Source: Anaerolineales bacterium (lineage in GTDB: Bacteria; Chloroflexota; Anaerolineae; Anaerolineales; UBA11579). Taken from it: a stretch of 64,000 bases of DNA. Shown piece after piece: positions 53,901-60,454 of this stretch (positions are counted from its first letter, which is position 1; each line of letters starts with the position of its first letter). Made by a program: the position numbers and the translations under genes. Location: NCBI GenBank assembly GCA_026129255.1, contig JAHCIJ010000003.1, positions 458,788 to 522,787 on the forward strand, in the 5' to 3' direction. The notes below the pieces were generated by a model. The model saw nothing but the letters and a program-made list of their open reading frames with translations. It had not been told where the DNA came from and ran no database searches.

Positions 53901-54343
53901 ATAATAATTCAGGTGCTGACGATTATGATCCATTTAGCTATCACATCCGAAGAATAGAAATTGAACCGTCAAAACGAGTATTAAGCGACCTTGATCTTAG
54001 CTACGTTTTCGATCAGTACCCATCTTGGACAAATAGTGAAGGAGAAAAAATTTTTCATTACTATGCTTGGAGCGATAACCGGAAAGACTTTTCAGATTCT
54101 CATAAATATTACGGTGAAGATGTCTATTCGTCTGGTTGGAGGCTTTGTATCAACAAAAAAAATCTTCTAAGATATTTGACCCTACGGAAATTGGATATGA
54201 TCTTCTCCGTTAAGTTAGAAAAGAGGAACTACTCATATGAAAGCGAGAGATACTCGTCCGAAAAGAAAGAAGAAAACCGAATCCATCACCTCTTCCTCCT
54301 CCGAAGGACAGGACATTTGGAAGTCCCCGATAAAGACGATTGA
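47990..54343 (+). CDS. Giant nuclease-STAND NTPase, Avs-like antiphage protein
   Basis: The protein is 2117 residues with a TTG start. Residues 1-220 look like a Cap4/DUF4297-type nuclease: AGDDYHELW, Glu41/Glu43, Asp60 in WDGVD and the QVK of DQVKYSG (80-82). A STAND NTPase follows, with Walker A GTGGVGKTT at 287-295 and Walker B LLIVIDAAD around 384-391. The remaining ~1500 residues are mostly helical, as in the sensor arm of Avs proteins that bind phage proteins and then activate the effector. The match to Avs is by domain plan, not close alignment. Confidence 0.75.
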   Translation: MSSPNYRGARGSNAGDDYHELWVLTQALTLLDLSADLNLIEVEGISAATELNQNTWDGVDCTMYFGGDSIETASQIIIDQVKYSGANPANNWTLKRLSGPDPKGSILAKLARVFFAIQSKRPELVSQGKLALRLVSNQPLSQDVIAWLRSPDFDGLNWDSDVSLSLGFNETNLVEFTRCLDFSETGNDSRIKFRENLLRRINDWTGEASDGTVKTLLRSVRELMFPEAVGQAITTETVLSWMGVSSREALFPCPSHIKQTTNLISREISQEIVDALGNGIQYLCLHGTGGVGKTTAIQDIGRLLPESSKVVVYDCYGEGRYLDSDAYRHRNRDAFIQLINDLAVKSQLPLLINFKYDLNFVKLFKEKLTKASQILADQSSDALLLIVIDAADNSVMAAAQSASNEPSFVLDFVNIGDLPANIRFVITARSGRLENLKLPGKYNLIEARGFTLDETEQYVKSFWKTASPSWVQEFHVLAGGNPRVEYYALSQSKENFEDAIEHLRPNGKNLDQIFTSQLELARRKGASKSEMALLCGALARLPRPIPISYIEKVTSLSGSLITDLSSDLAPGIILYENLLGFSDEDFETFIREEGRSVTASVDQDISQVLFLERHEDSYAAAHIASALFNAGRRGDILSLAEEGEPKVIQDLVLRREVYLKRLRLSMKVCREAGNNPDAILILLKGAEALKTSDVIQAVLYDHPTLTSAYASPSVIKLLSDPNTYERHGPLLFHLMRANAEKNDRIKAKGNFRAISAWMKSRANFIEQEKERHPQVNPQGWDIGIDEIAAEAEAVLMLDGPGEAIEFLRRWRPKRVQLHAAMKLSQKLIKQGKHSLIQKCIDEPGIPNAWKFFFLVDRAASGQNFDLSLLRDGLGSLLRRGLFRPQQLKGAKYVDDFTPEYFDKLILGIEILVANGILSDDVLAALQVLSDPRARQAASLFSSDTNFLDVVMRAYVLNRRIKKRKPTPSSFLLKIRSRGKGESLETRAKEEKHFREIEEFLAPFFEFYELRAETILGLLDKDNIVSKFIDVTARINSNYRVSNSHWSQAMKAKVSTSCISILLLMGIDERNLWELSLALLNLPLDSLSTRDADLLDILAYKQEMHDLIIGYLSNRSNVILGQRVSASEKTEWLIRNAKTLQPISLNDSQAIFNKAIDVADQIDSNALHEIKLFAPLVDSARTLIDADKKREFSSRLIEIYGDLAIRLQGEDGFPWEKISSSLVGLDTTLALAACATWEDQGIVGREKLLPGIISAGLYYGDLTAAQAVSFLELLDFLDIEVLSQILTVLSSEEDASSKEKIVEVLAKKELLHFGLRPRKQVFEKLAATASSSQHLFWLAKLEETLLFLSLGEESNDSETTEDASTFSIDLEVAQLTNPAYILDIVQQAKSTASVQNRYISEVFIYKWIASKVAPKDRLNHIEALVELADRVNFPQELLGILIEKLKDWKNSPSVISWCEQQLPQVIDRYLPEFARYIGWGESNLLEAIELTKSSGDQKVESILRAVEKHLDVLTIPNLIGILELACKYSPSGDNRKILESFSLRLLGRIPEDQRSQFDWTKAPQTSKQGICRFLYALMGDIDVRVRWMAIHAFECLVLLSQDPESVISSFLENYQLKEDPVFRAPDKPFYWIAARLWLSIGMAKIANEKPSSLTRFTETIFKIYMDPDFPHILIRQMAKSILLRLHDVEAVLTPEQLEATQNPLSQLPRKAKAKNGFGLRQSRSESMEGFRFHFDSMDTLPYWYEPVVNLFADLPFREFLLMAERWIVETWGVTEDPWKWDDEPRAHMFSDRRYSLWDHRHGSMPVLERYKNYLEWHAMMCSVGEALQSYPLAKTTQYSFSSLEEWMREKSLAHPPQWLSDFHLAKPLESNIWNPPAENILSWIGTNSLNDFQIEFEQGDFFIVGGHKQSNQAKFSFEVNISSALVSPKTARSLLNALEAVKDPWDYALPETDGQHEINEPGFLLKGWLRQNNNSGADDYDPFSYHIRRIEIEPSKRVLSDLDLSYVFDQYPSWTNSEGEKIFHYYAWSDNRKDFSDSHKYYGEDVYSSGWRLCINKKNLLRYLTLRKLDMIFSVKLEKRNYSYESERYSSEKKEENRIHHLFLLRRTGHLEVPDKDD

Positions 54344-54992
54344 ATTGGGCGAGTACTTGGTGAGGGAGCTAGGGTTTGCCGATCGTGGCGAAATCTTGGG
54401 GCGGTGGATGGCCCACTTATTAGCAGAAAAGATCAATGAAGCAAAATTAGAGATGAGCAAGCAGAAACGCCAATCTGCTCAAAACGAAGCAGTCAAGCTT
54501 ATCTCCAATATTTGGAAGCAACGAGCAAATCTACCGGGAAATGCATATCCTCTATCAAGATATAAAGACGCGGTAAATAGAGTCGAAAGCTTTGATAAAG
54601 AAAATAATCCCTTTAGCTATGCGCGCGCGCGAAAAGCAGATGCGATTGACTCGCTCAGTGCTGGTCTATTCGACAAATTTAATGTTCTGATAATTGGTTT
54701 GTTGCTTGTTGTTGTTGATTGGGAGGGAATTAGCAGCCAAGCCATTGCGAAAGAAGCACTTTCTCTTGAAGAGAGGAAAGTGCTAAGGACTTATGAGGAA
54801 TTAGAGGAACGCTTCAGGCTAATGCTTGATTCAAAATCCCCTATTCAACTGTTGCAACCGAACGAGGCGGGTAAGCGAAATACTCTGTCCGAAGCATCAC
54901 TGGAAGCAATTGATGATTTGAGTGATTTGTTAGACAATATGAGATCTCAGTTACGAAAAGTGAGAAAGAAATCTTCAAAAAGAATAAAATGA
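54237..54992 (+). CDS. Hypothetical partner of the STAND protein, 251 residues
   Basis: The gene begins 107 bases before the end of the STAND gene in another frame. An AAGAGGA ribosome site nine bases before this ATG supports the long overlap. The N-terminus is very basic (RPKRKKKTES), then a helical domain at ~35-160 with a hydrophobic stretch (FNVLIIGLLLVVVDW), and a second helical part ending in a basic tail (RKVRKKSSKRIK). No family recognised. Tight coupling suggests a complex or immunity/regulatory role with the STAND protein. Confidence 0.75.
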   Translation: MKARDTRPKRKKKTESITSSSSEGQDIWKSPIKTIELGEYLVRELGFADRGEILGRWMAHLLAEKINEAKLEMSKQKRQSAQNEAVKLISNIWKQRANLPGNAYPLSRYKDAVNRVESFDKENNPFSYARARKADAIDSLSAGLFDKFNVLIIGLLLVVVDWEGISSQAIAKEALSLEERKVLRTYEELEERFRLMLDSKSPIQLLQPNEAGKRNTLSEASLEAIDDLSDLLDNMRSQLRKVRKKSSKRIK

Positions 54993-55032
54993 TGTTGTAG
55001 GAGATGGACCTGCCCAGATTTATCTCGAAGTT

Positions 55033-55063
55033 AGAGCCCAACTGATTGGGCTCTTTTTTTTTA
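55033..55063 (+). terminator. Intrinsic terminator after the STAND-partner operon
   Basis: A nine-base-pair stem (AGAGCCCAA / TTGGGCTCT) with a four-base loop is followed by nine T. It ends the defence operon before the tRNA promoter. Confidence 0.9.
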
Positions 55064-55097
55064 TGTATCCTTCACTGCTACATAATTGCTACCCTTT

Positions 55098-55125
55098 TTG
55101 AGCGATGCAGAAAAGCAGATATAAT
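55098..55125 (+). promoter_or_regulatory. Promoter of tRNA-Gly, carried by the integrated element
   Basis: TTGAGC and TATAAT are 16 bases apart. The -10 box lies 87 bases before the tRNA, exactly as the TATAAT at 43250 does before the orphan tRNA part. It lies inside the element, so the element seems to supply both promoter and 5' part of the working tRNA gene. Confidence 0.6.
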
Positions 55126-55202
55126 TTAAGGCATCAACTTCGATAGATTCTTTGAATTTAGCAGAAGTCTAAAGCGAGAAACTACTCGTAAAAACAGAAG
55201 TT

Positions 55203-55254
55203 AAATGCGGGCGTCGCCAAGTGGTAAGGCATCAGCCTTCCAAGCTGACATTCG
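55203..55254 (+). repeat. Right 52-base direct repeat (attR) within tRNA-Gly
   Basis: Identical to 43333-43384. It covers four bases upstream plus the first 48 bases of tRNA-Gly, ending just after the anticodon arm. Crossover probably took place in the anticodon stem-loop, a symmetrical site often used by tyrosine recombinases. Confidence 0.9.
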
Positions 55255-55278
55255 CGGGTTCGAATCCCGCCGCCCGCT
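55207..55278 (+). tRNA. tRNA-Gly(TCC)
   Basis: A complete cloverleaf of 72 bases. Acceptor GCGGGCG pairs with CGCCCGC (55271-55277), with discriminator T. The anticodon arm is TCAGC / GCTGA around loop CTTCCAA, anticodon TCC at 55239-55241. The T arm has GGTTCGAATCC. CCA is not encoded. Its 5' two thirds belong to the repeat of the integrated element. Confidence 0.95.
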
Positions 55279-55305
55279 CTGCATGACAGGCAACACCAGA
55301 AGCGT

Positions 55306-55350
55306 TACTCGGCGTAGCCGAGTAGCTTCTGCCGCGTTGCGAAGCAGCGC
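55306..55350. repeat. Double-hairpin repeat, copy A
   Basis: Two hairpins in tandem: ACTCGGC-GTA-GCCGAGT at 55307-55323 and GCGTTGC-GAA-GCAGCGC at 55334-55350, joined by AGCTTCT. A very similar unit lies at 56270-56314. It ends directly at the rhodanese start codon. Confidence 0.7.
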
Positions 55351-55854
55351 ATGAATCCTAACTACGACATTAAACTCAGCCGCCGCGGGATGCTATTCAA
55401 GATAGCCAGAGTAGTAACCAGCAAGCTCATTAAAGGGCGGTATTACTTCGCTAATGTCAGCGAGATCTCAGCAGAAGACCTGCGTGAGCGACTGAGTTCG
55501 GAGCACCCGCCTTTGCTGATCGATACGCGATCCAAACAAGAATACACCTCCGGATTTGGGCACATCCTGAATTCAAAGTGGATGCCGCTCATGGACCTGG
55601 TGGGGGGCTTTGGAAGCACGGATAAATTCAAAGCTAAGGTGAAAGAACTCGAAGCCGAATTCAAGGAGATCGAATCCTTCAAAGAGCAGGAAGTCGTCAC
55701 GATCTGCCCAGGAGGCGGCTTCTCCTTGGTGGCGGCGGAGATCATGGCTGAGAATGGATTTAAGAATGTAAAAAGCCTGGGTGGGGGAGCTGACGGGTGG
55801 TTTAAGATGGGCTTTCCAACTACATTGGATGAGGAGCTAAAACATGAAGATTGA
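55351..55854 (+). CDS. Rhodanese-like sulfurtransferase domain protein
   Basis: The protein is 167 residues. LLIDTRSKQEY (55-65) is the CH2A-like motif, and the active-site loop is CPGGGFSL with Cys119, six residues to the next loop as in sulfurtransferases. A basic N-terminus precedes the domain. The start is the ATG right after the hairpin repeat, so no ribosome site is visible; ATG at residue 14 is an alternative. It overlaps the VOC gene start by about ten bases. Confidence 0.82.
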   Translation: MNPNYDIKLSRRGMLFKIARVVTSKLIKGRYYFANVSEISAEDLRERLSSEHPPLLIDTRSKQEYTSGFGHILNSKWMPLMDLVGGFGSTDKFKAKVKELEAEFKEIESFKEQEVVTICPGGGFSLVAAEIMAENGFKNVKSLGGGADGWFKMGFPTTLDEELKHED

Positions 55855-56224
55855 TGCGGTTGGGATCAGTTCATCCGATATGAGCAAGACGGTGGAGTTC
55901 TATCAATTGCTGGGCTTTGAGTTCGGTGAATACGATGCGGACGAAGATCATCTGGAGCCGGTGACGCCGGACGGTTCGGCGCGGCTGATGATCGATAAAG
56001 CCAGCCTGCTCGAGAGCATCCTGGGATACGCGCCGCAGCCTGGCAACCACTCCTCCTTCGCCATCCAGTATGCTTCGCCTGCCGAGGTGGACCGCGTGGC
56101 TGCGGCGGTCAAGACTGCCGGGCACAGCCTGGCGGCGGAACCCTGGGACGCGCCATGGGGCCAGCGCTACGCTATCGTAGAAGACCCGGATGGCTACAAG
56201 GTGGATCTGTACGCGGCGCTTTAG
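55844..56224 (+). CDS. VOC (glyoxalase/bleomycin-resistance-like) family protein
   Basis: The protein is 126 residues, one pair of beta-alpha-beta-beta-beta units. DAVGISSSDMSKTVEFYQLLGF at the start and YAIVEDPDGYKVDLYAAL at the end are typical. Members bind a divalent metal and act on diverse small molecules; no specific substrate can be named. The start overlaps the end of the rhodanese gene. Confidence 0.85.
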   Translation: MKIDAVGISSSDMSKTVEFYQLLGFEFGEYDADEDHLEPVTPDGSARLMIDKASLLESILGYAPQPGNHSSFAIQYASPAEVDRVAAAVKTAGHSLAAEPWDAPWGQRYAIVEDPDGYKVDLYAAL

Positions 56225-56269
56225 TTGTTAGCAGCAAATTTTCCCAGATTACAATACTATGGAGATGCG

Positions 56270-56314
56270 CTGCTCGGCTATGCCGAGCAGTTTCTCAGCG
56301 CAGTATCGCTGCGC
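56270..56314. repeat. Double-hairpin repeat, copy B
   Basis: CTGCTCGGC-TAT-GCCGAGCAG at 56270-56290 and GCGCAG-TATCG-CTGCGC at 56298-56314, joined by TTTCTCA. It shares order, spacing and much sequence with copy A at 55306-55350. It abuts the tRNA gene at 56317. Confidence 0.7.
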
Positions 56315-56316
56315 AA

Positions 56317-56389
56317 GGGCCTGTAGCTCAATGGCAGAGCAGGCGGCTCATAACCGCTTGGTTTCCAGGTTCGAGTCCTGGCAGGCCCA
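56317..56389 (+). tRNA. tRNA with CAT anticodon (elongator Met or lysidine Ile)
   Basis: A cloverleaf of 73 bases. Acceptor GGGCCTG pairs with CAGGCCC, discriminator A; T arm CAGG-TTCGAGT-CCTGG; anticodon arm GGCGG-CTCATAA-CCGCT with anticodon CAT at 56349-56351. The stem lacks the three GC pairs of initiator tRNA, so it is either elongator tRNA-Met or the tRNA-Ile whose C34 is changed to lysidine. CCA is not encoded. Confidence 0.92.
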
Positions 56390-56435
56390 CACAAGAACGC
56401 TAGAAGAATGTGCAAGAGAACCTGGCTGGTAGCTG

Positions 56436-56600
56436 ATTAAGCTCGCGTAGTTTTCCCATAAGAGGTAGTTGCTGGCCGGGATGATAAGGCCGCTCAGGCC
56501 AGGTGAACGGCGGCTACGAACGATTGCCCAACATGGCTACTGCGCCTGCCGGCAGATACTGGCGGGCGTAGAGCACAATACCGACAAAGGCCAGCAAACA
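56436..56600 (-). pseudogene. Decayed copy of the 3' end of the Vps62-like gene
   Basis: Bases 56436-56500 match 57626-57684, and 56515-56600 match about 57800-57880, the last membrane segments of the gene ending at 57623, with point changes and loss of about 110 bases between the parts. Frames are broken. A methyltransferase gene sits between this relic and its parent. Confidence 0.75.
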
Positions 56601-56657
56601 TCTAGCTGCCCCATGGTCTGTATAAGGCTGGCAACCTTCTTCATTTACAATTACATT

Positions 56658-57626
56658 ATGAATGATTCAATTTTTTATACAGCCATAGAGAAAAACCACT
56701 TCGATAATCTGGAAGTCGACTTACCTGCACTTTTCCGGCAGTATCCACTGGAGCAATTGGCTGCCGCCTCGGAGCCGGTGCATAAAGATTTCTTTGCAAA
56801 AATTTATGCCAACCAGTGGGTGCCGTTGGGGTTGCGCATAAATTTCTGGCGGGCTGCATTCAATGGGCATCAAGACTTGAGTTGGTTCGAAAATCTGAGT
56901 GAGTACTGGTCTCAAATTCTGAGAGGGCGTCCACTTTGGGGGCCATATGATGCTTATTTTCTAAAAAATTTATTCCGGATCAAGTTTCAGGGGAGTGCGT
57001 TACCTGACACTGAGGATGCAAATATTCACTTACAGGCTTGGCAACGCCCAGAATTGCTTTACTCTCTATTCCATCTTGCTAGCAAGCCCAGCTTGCCTGC
57101 CGATGTGCGAATCATGCAACAGGCTATGCGGTATGTTGGTCGCAACCATGGCCTTGCTATATTGGAGTTTGGTTGCGCCACAGCCCCATTCGTGTATGCG
57201 ACGACGCGATTTTTGGATTCGGGTAAGAATACCTATCATCTGGCCGATCTTGCCATGTTGCCATTTCATTATGGCGTGTGGCGTTTGCGCTCCCGCAGCG
57301 ACATTGTGCCGCACACACTGCAGCCCGAAAACCAATTTTTGCCAGACTTCTTCGATCCCATGGATCTTGTATTGTGCAGTCAAGTATTCGAACATCTGAA
57401 CAAACCCCTGGAGATTGCCAAGTACTTTCACCAAATCCTCAAACCCGGTGGCGTATTAGTGTTTGATTTTATGCTTACTGAGGGTACTGGCTTGGATTCA
57501 AAACAGGCGGTAGAACAGCACTCTGAAGTGCTTGATTTCATTCAAACACATTTTGAGGTTCTACAGGGCAGCCAGTTGCAACCCGGCAAAAGTGTGGATC
57601 TATGTTTTGCGCGCAAGCGTGCTTAA
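56658..57626 (+). CDS. SAM-dependent methyltransferase
   Basis: The protein is 322 residues. A helical N-terminal part of ~150 residues precedes the SAM domain: motif I AILEFGCATAPFVY, acidic motif YHLADLA, VLCSQVFEHL and LKPGGVLVFDFM (type 11/12 class). I start at the ATG at 56658 because upstream sequence belongs to the decayed gene copy. It has lower GC than its neighbours and overlaps the convergent Vps62-like gene by four bases. Substrate unknown. Confidence 0.8.
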   Translation: MNDSIFYTAIEKNHFDNLEVDLPALFRQYPLEQLAAASEPVHKDFFAKIYANQWVPLGLRINFWRAAFNGHQDLSWFENLSEYWSQILRGRPLWGPYDAYFLKNLFRIKFQGSALPDTEDANIHLQAWQRPELLYSLFHLASKPSLPADVRIMQQAMRYVGRNHGLAILEFGCATAPFVYATTRFLDSGKNTYHLADLAMLPFHYGVWRLRSRSDIVPHTLQPENQFLPDFFDPMDLVLCSQVFEHLNKPLEIAKYFHQILKPGGVLVFDFMLTEGTGLDSKQAVEQHSEVLDFIQTHFEVLQGSQLQPGKSVDLCFARKRA

Positions 57627-59458
57627 TTAAGCTCGCGCAGGTTCTCCCATAAGAGGTAAGTGCCGGCCAGGATGATGAGGCCGATCAGCAAAGGCCAGAA
57701 GAATTGGTATAGGAGCACCAGCGTAGCGGCCAGGGCGAGCGCGTTGGTTATGCGGCTGAGAAGCCAGCCTAACCGGCCGCGGAAGACGGCCTCCACTACA
57801 GCAACGATGCCCAGCATGGCCACTACGCCTACCAGCAGATACTGGCGGGCGAACAGCACAATGCCGACAAAGGCCAGCAGCACCACGCCGATGCTGGCGG
57901 CGGCCCAGATTTCCGCAATGCGGCCGAGCCGCAACCCGGTGGCGCTGGTGGGGTGGTGAGACCTGCGGATATGAGCACGTACCCCAACTTTGTATCCGGC
58001 CCCCAAGCGGGCGGCATGCAATCCCAAGACTTCACGCAACGAGCCATCGACGGAAAGCTGTGCGCGCAATGCATCCAGCTCGCGCGTCAGCGTGGCAATA
58101 CGCGCTTGGCGTTGTTGGTGGAGCTCTTTCATGTGCGGCTGGTCCAGCATAGCCTCGGCTTCAATCCCCAGATCGCGCAACTCGCGATTTTTCTCAGTGA
58201 TGGTGATCTTGAGCGCATCCTGGCGCTGCTCGATGGCATGCTGCCTGCGGCGGGCGCGGTCTTTGGCGCGGTTGGGCGGCACTTGCTTGTCCAGCCCAGC
58301 CCAACCCAGCGGGTCGTACCAGGCGCGGCGCACTTTGCCACTACGGTCGTACATGGGGCCAGCCGGCGCATTTTCACCAGCAATCGGATCGCGCGCCCAT
58401 AGGCCCCACAGGCCGCGGTAGCCGCGCACCCAGGCCGGCGCCGGGCCGATTAGCGAGGGGTCTGCCCAGCGTTTTTGCTGGCCGGGGCCAATGCTCAACC
58501 CATCGCCGCGGGCATAATCGACAAACGGGATGCGGAACAGAGTTTCCTGCGGGCGCGAAGCGTCCTCCGTGCGCAACAGACGTTCCCAGACGGAGCGGAT
58601 GCGCAGCCAGAACGCCGATAGCGGCGTCAGCAGCGGCAGCTCCAGCTCCGTAAGATATTCGCCGGGGTGGTAGTAACTGGCATGGGAACCTGCGCCGACA
58701 TAGACTACTGGGTGCTGGGCGATCTTTTGCAATTCGGGATCATCCCAACGGCGGCGCAGATCGTCGCCATCAAAATCGTGGCTGGCGTATCCGGTCCACT
58801 CGGGCTGCCACTCTCCCTGGTCATCCTTGTATAAGTAGACGCATACCATTTCCCAATCGGCTTCGTGGTCGTTCACTCCAGAAAAACCAGAGCGCCAATT
58901 GTTGAAGGCATAGAAGTACCAGTATTGCAGCACCAGCCAGCCTTCTTGTTCCACCACACGCCCGTAGTATTGGAATTGTTCCTTTTCGGCCTGCATTTGC
59001 TTGTAACGCAAAGCTGCGGCTGCGGCGGTGTCGCCGGGTACTCGGCCGCGTACAAACAGGCTGAAGGAGAACAGGGCGTCCAACAGGCGCGAGCCGTAAC
59101 CCACGCGCGCCAGGCGCCCGGCGCCAGCATGGAAGGCTTGTTCGCGCCCCTCGCGGGTGAGCGTCTGCTGCAATTGGTAAGAGGCGAGCTCTGCAATCGT
59201 GAGCGGGTCAATGAATTTCAGATATTGAATGGAGTCGAAGGGTTCGTGCCTGCCTTGCCCCAACCGATCCAGCGTGAGTTCCCCCTGAGCGTAAACTCGC
59301 TCGGTGGGTTGGTTTGGCCGCTGCACCCAGAAGCTGCTATTGTTCACATAGCGCTCTACATCCATGGGGAAGAAACGTTCACCATGGGTGAAGCGCAAAA
59401 CAGGCTCAAAACGCCGCAAGAGGGCAACGTGCTCGTGATTTGCCGGTGATGCGTTCAT
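57623..59458 (-). CDS. Vps62-like (DUF946-type) domain protein with C-terminal membrane helices
   Basis: The protein is 611 residues, started at the ATG that overlaps the upstream stop (ATGA). The middle part, HEADWEMVCVYLY to VVYVGAGSHASYYHPGEYLT (~195-280), is the Vps62-related signature. A coiled coil at ~425-500 (RRRQHAIEQRQDALKITITE) and about four membrane helices at 520-600 follow. Function of the family is unclear in bacteria. It forms an operon with the small membrane protein encoded upstream. Confidence 0.75.
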   Translation of the reverse strand: MNASPANHEHVALLRRFEPVLRFTHGERFFPMDVERYVNNSSFWVQRPNQPTERVYAQGELTLDRLGQGRHEPFDSIQYLKFIDPLTIAELASYQLQQTLTREGREQAFHAGAGRLARVGYGSRLLDALFSFSLFVRGRVPGDTAAAAALRYKQMQAEKEQFQYYGRVVEQEGWLVLQYWYFYAFNNWRSGFSGVNDHEADWEMVCVYLYKDDQGEWQPEWTGYASHDFDGDDLRRRWDDPELQKIAQHPVVYVGAGSHASYYHPGEYLTELELPLLTPLSAFWLRIRSVWERLLRTEDASRPQETLFRIPFVDYARGDGLSIGPGQQKRWADPSLIGPAPAWVRGYRGLWGLWARDPIAGENAPAGPMYDRSGKVRRAWYDPLGWAGLDKQVPPNRAKDRARRRQHAIEQRQDALKITITEKNRELRDLGIEAEAMLDQPHMKELHQQRQARIATLTRELDALRAQLSVDGSLREVLGLHAARLGAGYKVGVRAHIRRSHHPTSATGLRLGRIAEIWAAASIGVVLLAFVGIVLFARQYLLVGVVAMLGIVAVVEAVFRGRLGWLLSRITNALALAATLVLLYQFFWPLLIGLIILAGTYLLWENLRELN

Positions 59459-59904
59459 GGGGTGTCTTGTGCTTCGGTGATGATCTCTGTGGGGAAGCTG
59501 GCGCGCAAGGCGGATTGATTTAAGTTGACCACGATCAGGATGGCCAGCAGCATTTGAAGATAAATGTAGAAGGGGCGCTCCCCCGCACGATACAGGACCA
59601 GTACATGTAAAAGAGACGTGCCCTGCACCAACATGGCCAGATTCCAGGCGGGCGGGCGCAGGCGCAGCAGTCCCAGGCCGGACCACGCGCTGATGAAAGC
59701 AAGCGTCATGTACAGGCCGGCGCGCCACAGCTCGCGCCATTCGTGGTTGGCAATCGGAGGTTCGGGCGCAGCCAGGATGGCAAGCGCTACCAGCGCTAAG
59801 CTTTGCAGCGTCAGGAGCCGCCCCGTGAAAGTGATTGGGGCAGGGCGGGTACTGCTGTTCTGTCGGTTTGCCTTGCTTGCTTTCATGCGTTTCGAGTCTA
59901 CCAT
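59455..59904 (-). CDS. Small membrane protein, hypothetical
   Basis: About 149 residues with four hydrophobic segments and a basic N-terminus (KRMKASKANRQNSS). No family recognised. Its stop overlaps the Vps62-like gene's start, so the two are coupled. The start is uncertain: an ATG 15 bases upstream (59919) or one 18 bases downstream could serve. It diverges from the lamin-tail protein gene. Confidence 0.6.
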   Translation of the reverse strand: MVDSKRMKASKANRQNSSTRPAPITFTGRLLTLQSLALVALAILAAPEPPIANHEWRELWRAGLYMTLAFISAWSGLGLLRLRPPAWNLAMLVQGTSLLHVLVLYRAGERPFYIYLQMLLAILIVVNLNQSALRASFPTEIITEAQDTP

Positions 59905-59950
59905 TGTGGGGATAAGCACACAGAGTGCGTAAATGCTATTATCGTGATCA

Positions 59951-60424
59951 ATGCGTGATTTTCTGAATGACCCGCGCCTGGTGCGTTATCTAATACTCAA
60001 TATCCTTGTTTCCATTGTCACGGCACTCATCGTGATGTCGCTGTGGACTTTCTTCGTATTCCGCCAGGCTCCTGCACCGCTGCCATTTGAAGGCGGGAGC
60101 GCACTGCCAGCCACCAGCCAATTGCGCGTGGCGGCGGTGGTGGCGGTGGGCGATCTGCAGAGTGAGCGCGTACTGATCGAGCATGCTGGCGACAAGGAAT
60201 TGGCCTTGGCCGGGTGGCGGCTGCGAGACGCAAGCGGGACCGAGTTTCGCTTCCCTACTCTGGTACTGCACCCCGGCGGCCAGGTGGCTATCTATACGCG
60301 TGCGGGGGATGACACGGCTGCCGAATTGTATTGGGGCCGCCAGGCGCCAGTTTGGAGCCGAGGCGAAGAACTCACCTTGCTGGATGCCAGCGGCAACGTG
60401 CAAGCCACCTACCTGATCCCTTGA
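59951..60424 (+). CDS. Lamin-tail-domain (LTD) protein with N-terminal membrane anchor
   Basis: The protein is 157 residues. One membrane helix at ~13-36 anchors an extracytoplasmic LTD domain (~58-157) with the usual beta pattern: GWRLRDASGTEFRFP, LHPGGQVAIYT, ELYWGRQAPVWSRGEELTLLDASG. The family binds unknown surface ligands. It diverges from the small membrane protein gene. Confidence 0.82.
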   Translation: MRDFLNDPRLVRYLILNILVSIVTALIVMSLWTFFVFRQAPAPLPFEGGSALPATSQLRVAAVVAVGDLQSERVLIEHAGDKELALAGWRLRDASGTEFRFPTLVLHPGGQVAIYTRAGDDTAAELYWGRQAPVWSRGEELTLLDASGNVQATYLIP

Positions 60425-60454
60425 GGCGCGCCCCTGCTTGGGTAGAATCTCTGC

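Larger units (their letters stand above)
43333..55254 (+). mobile_element. Integrated element (~11.9 kb) in tRNA-Gly carrying a defence gene
   Basis: The element is bounded by 52-base direct repeats made of tRNA-Gly sequence, has a tyrosine recombinase just inside the left end, and is AT-rich compared with both flanks. Recombination between the repeats would restore one complete tRNA gene joined to the left-hand promoter. Cargo: candidate RNA, HNH endonuclease, two related membrane-anchored proteins, XRE regulator, Avs-like STAND NTPase and partner gene. I see no replication or conjugation gene, so it is an integrative island, not a self-moving conjugative element. Confidence 0.85.
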
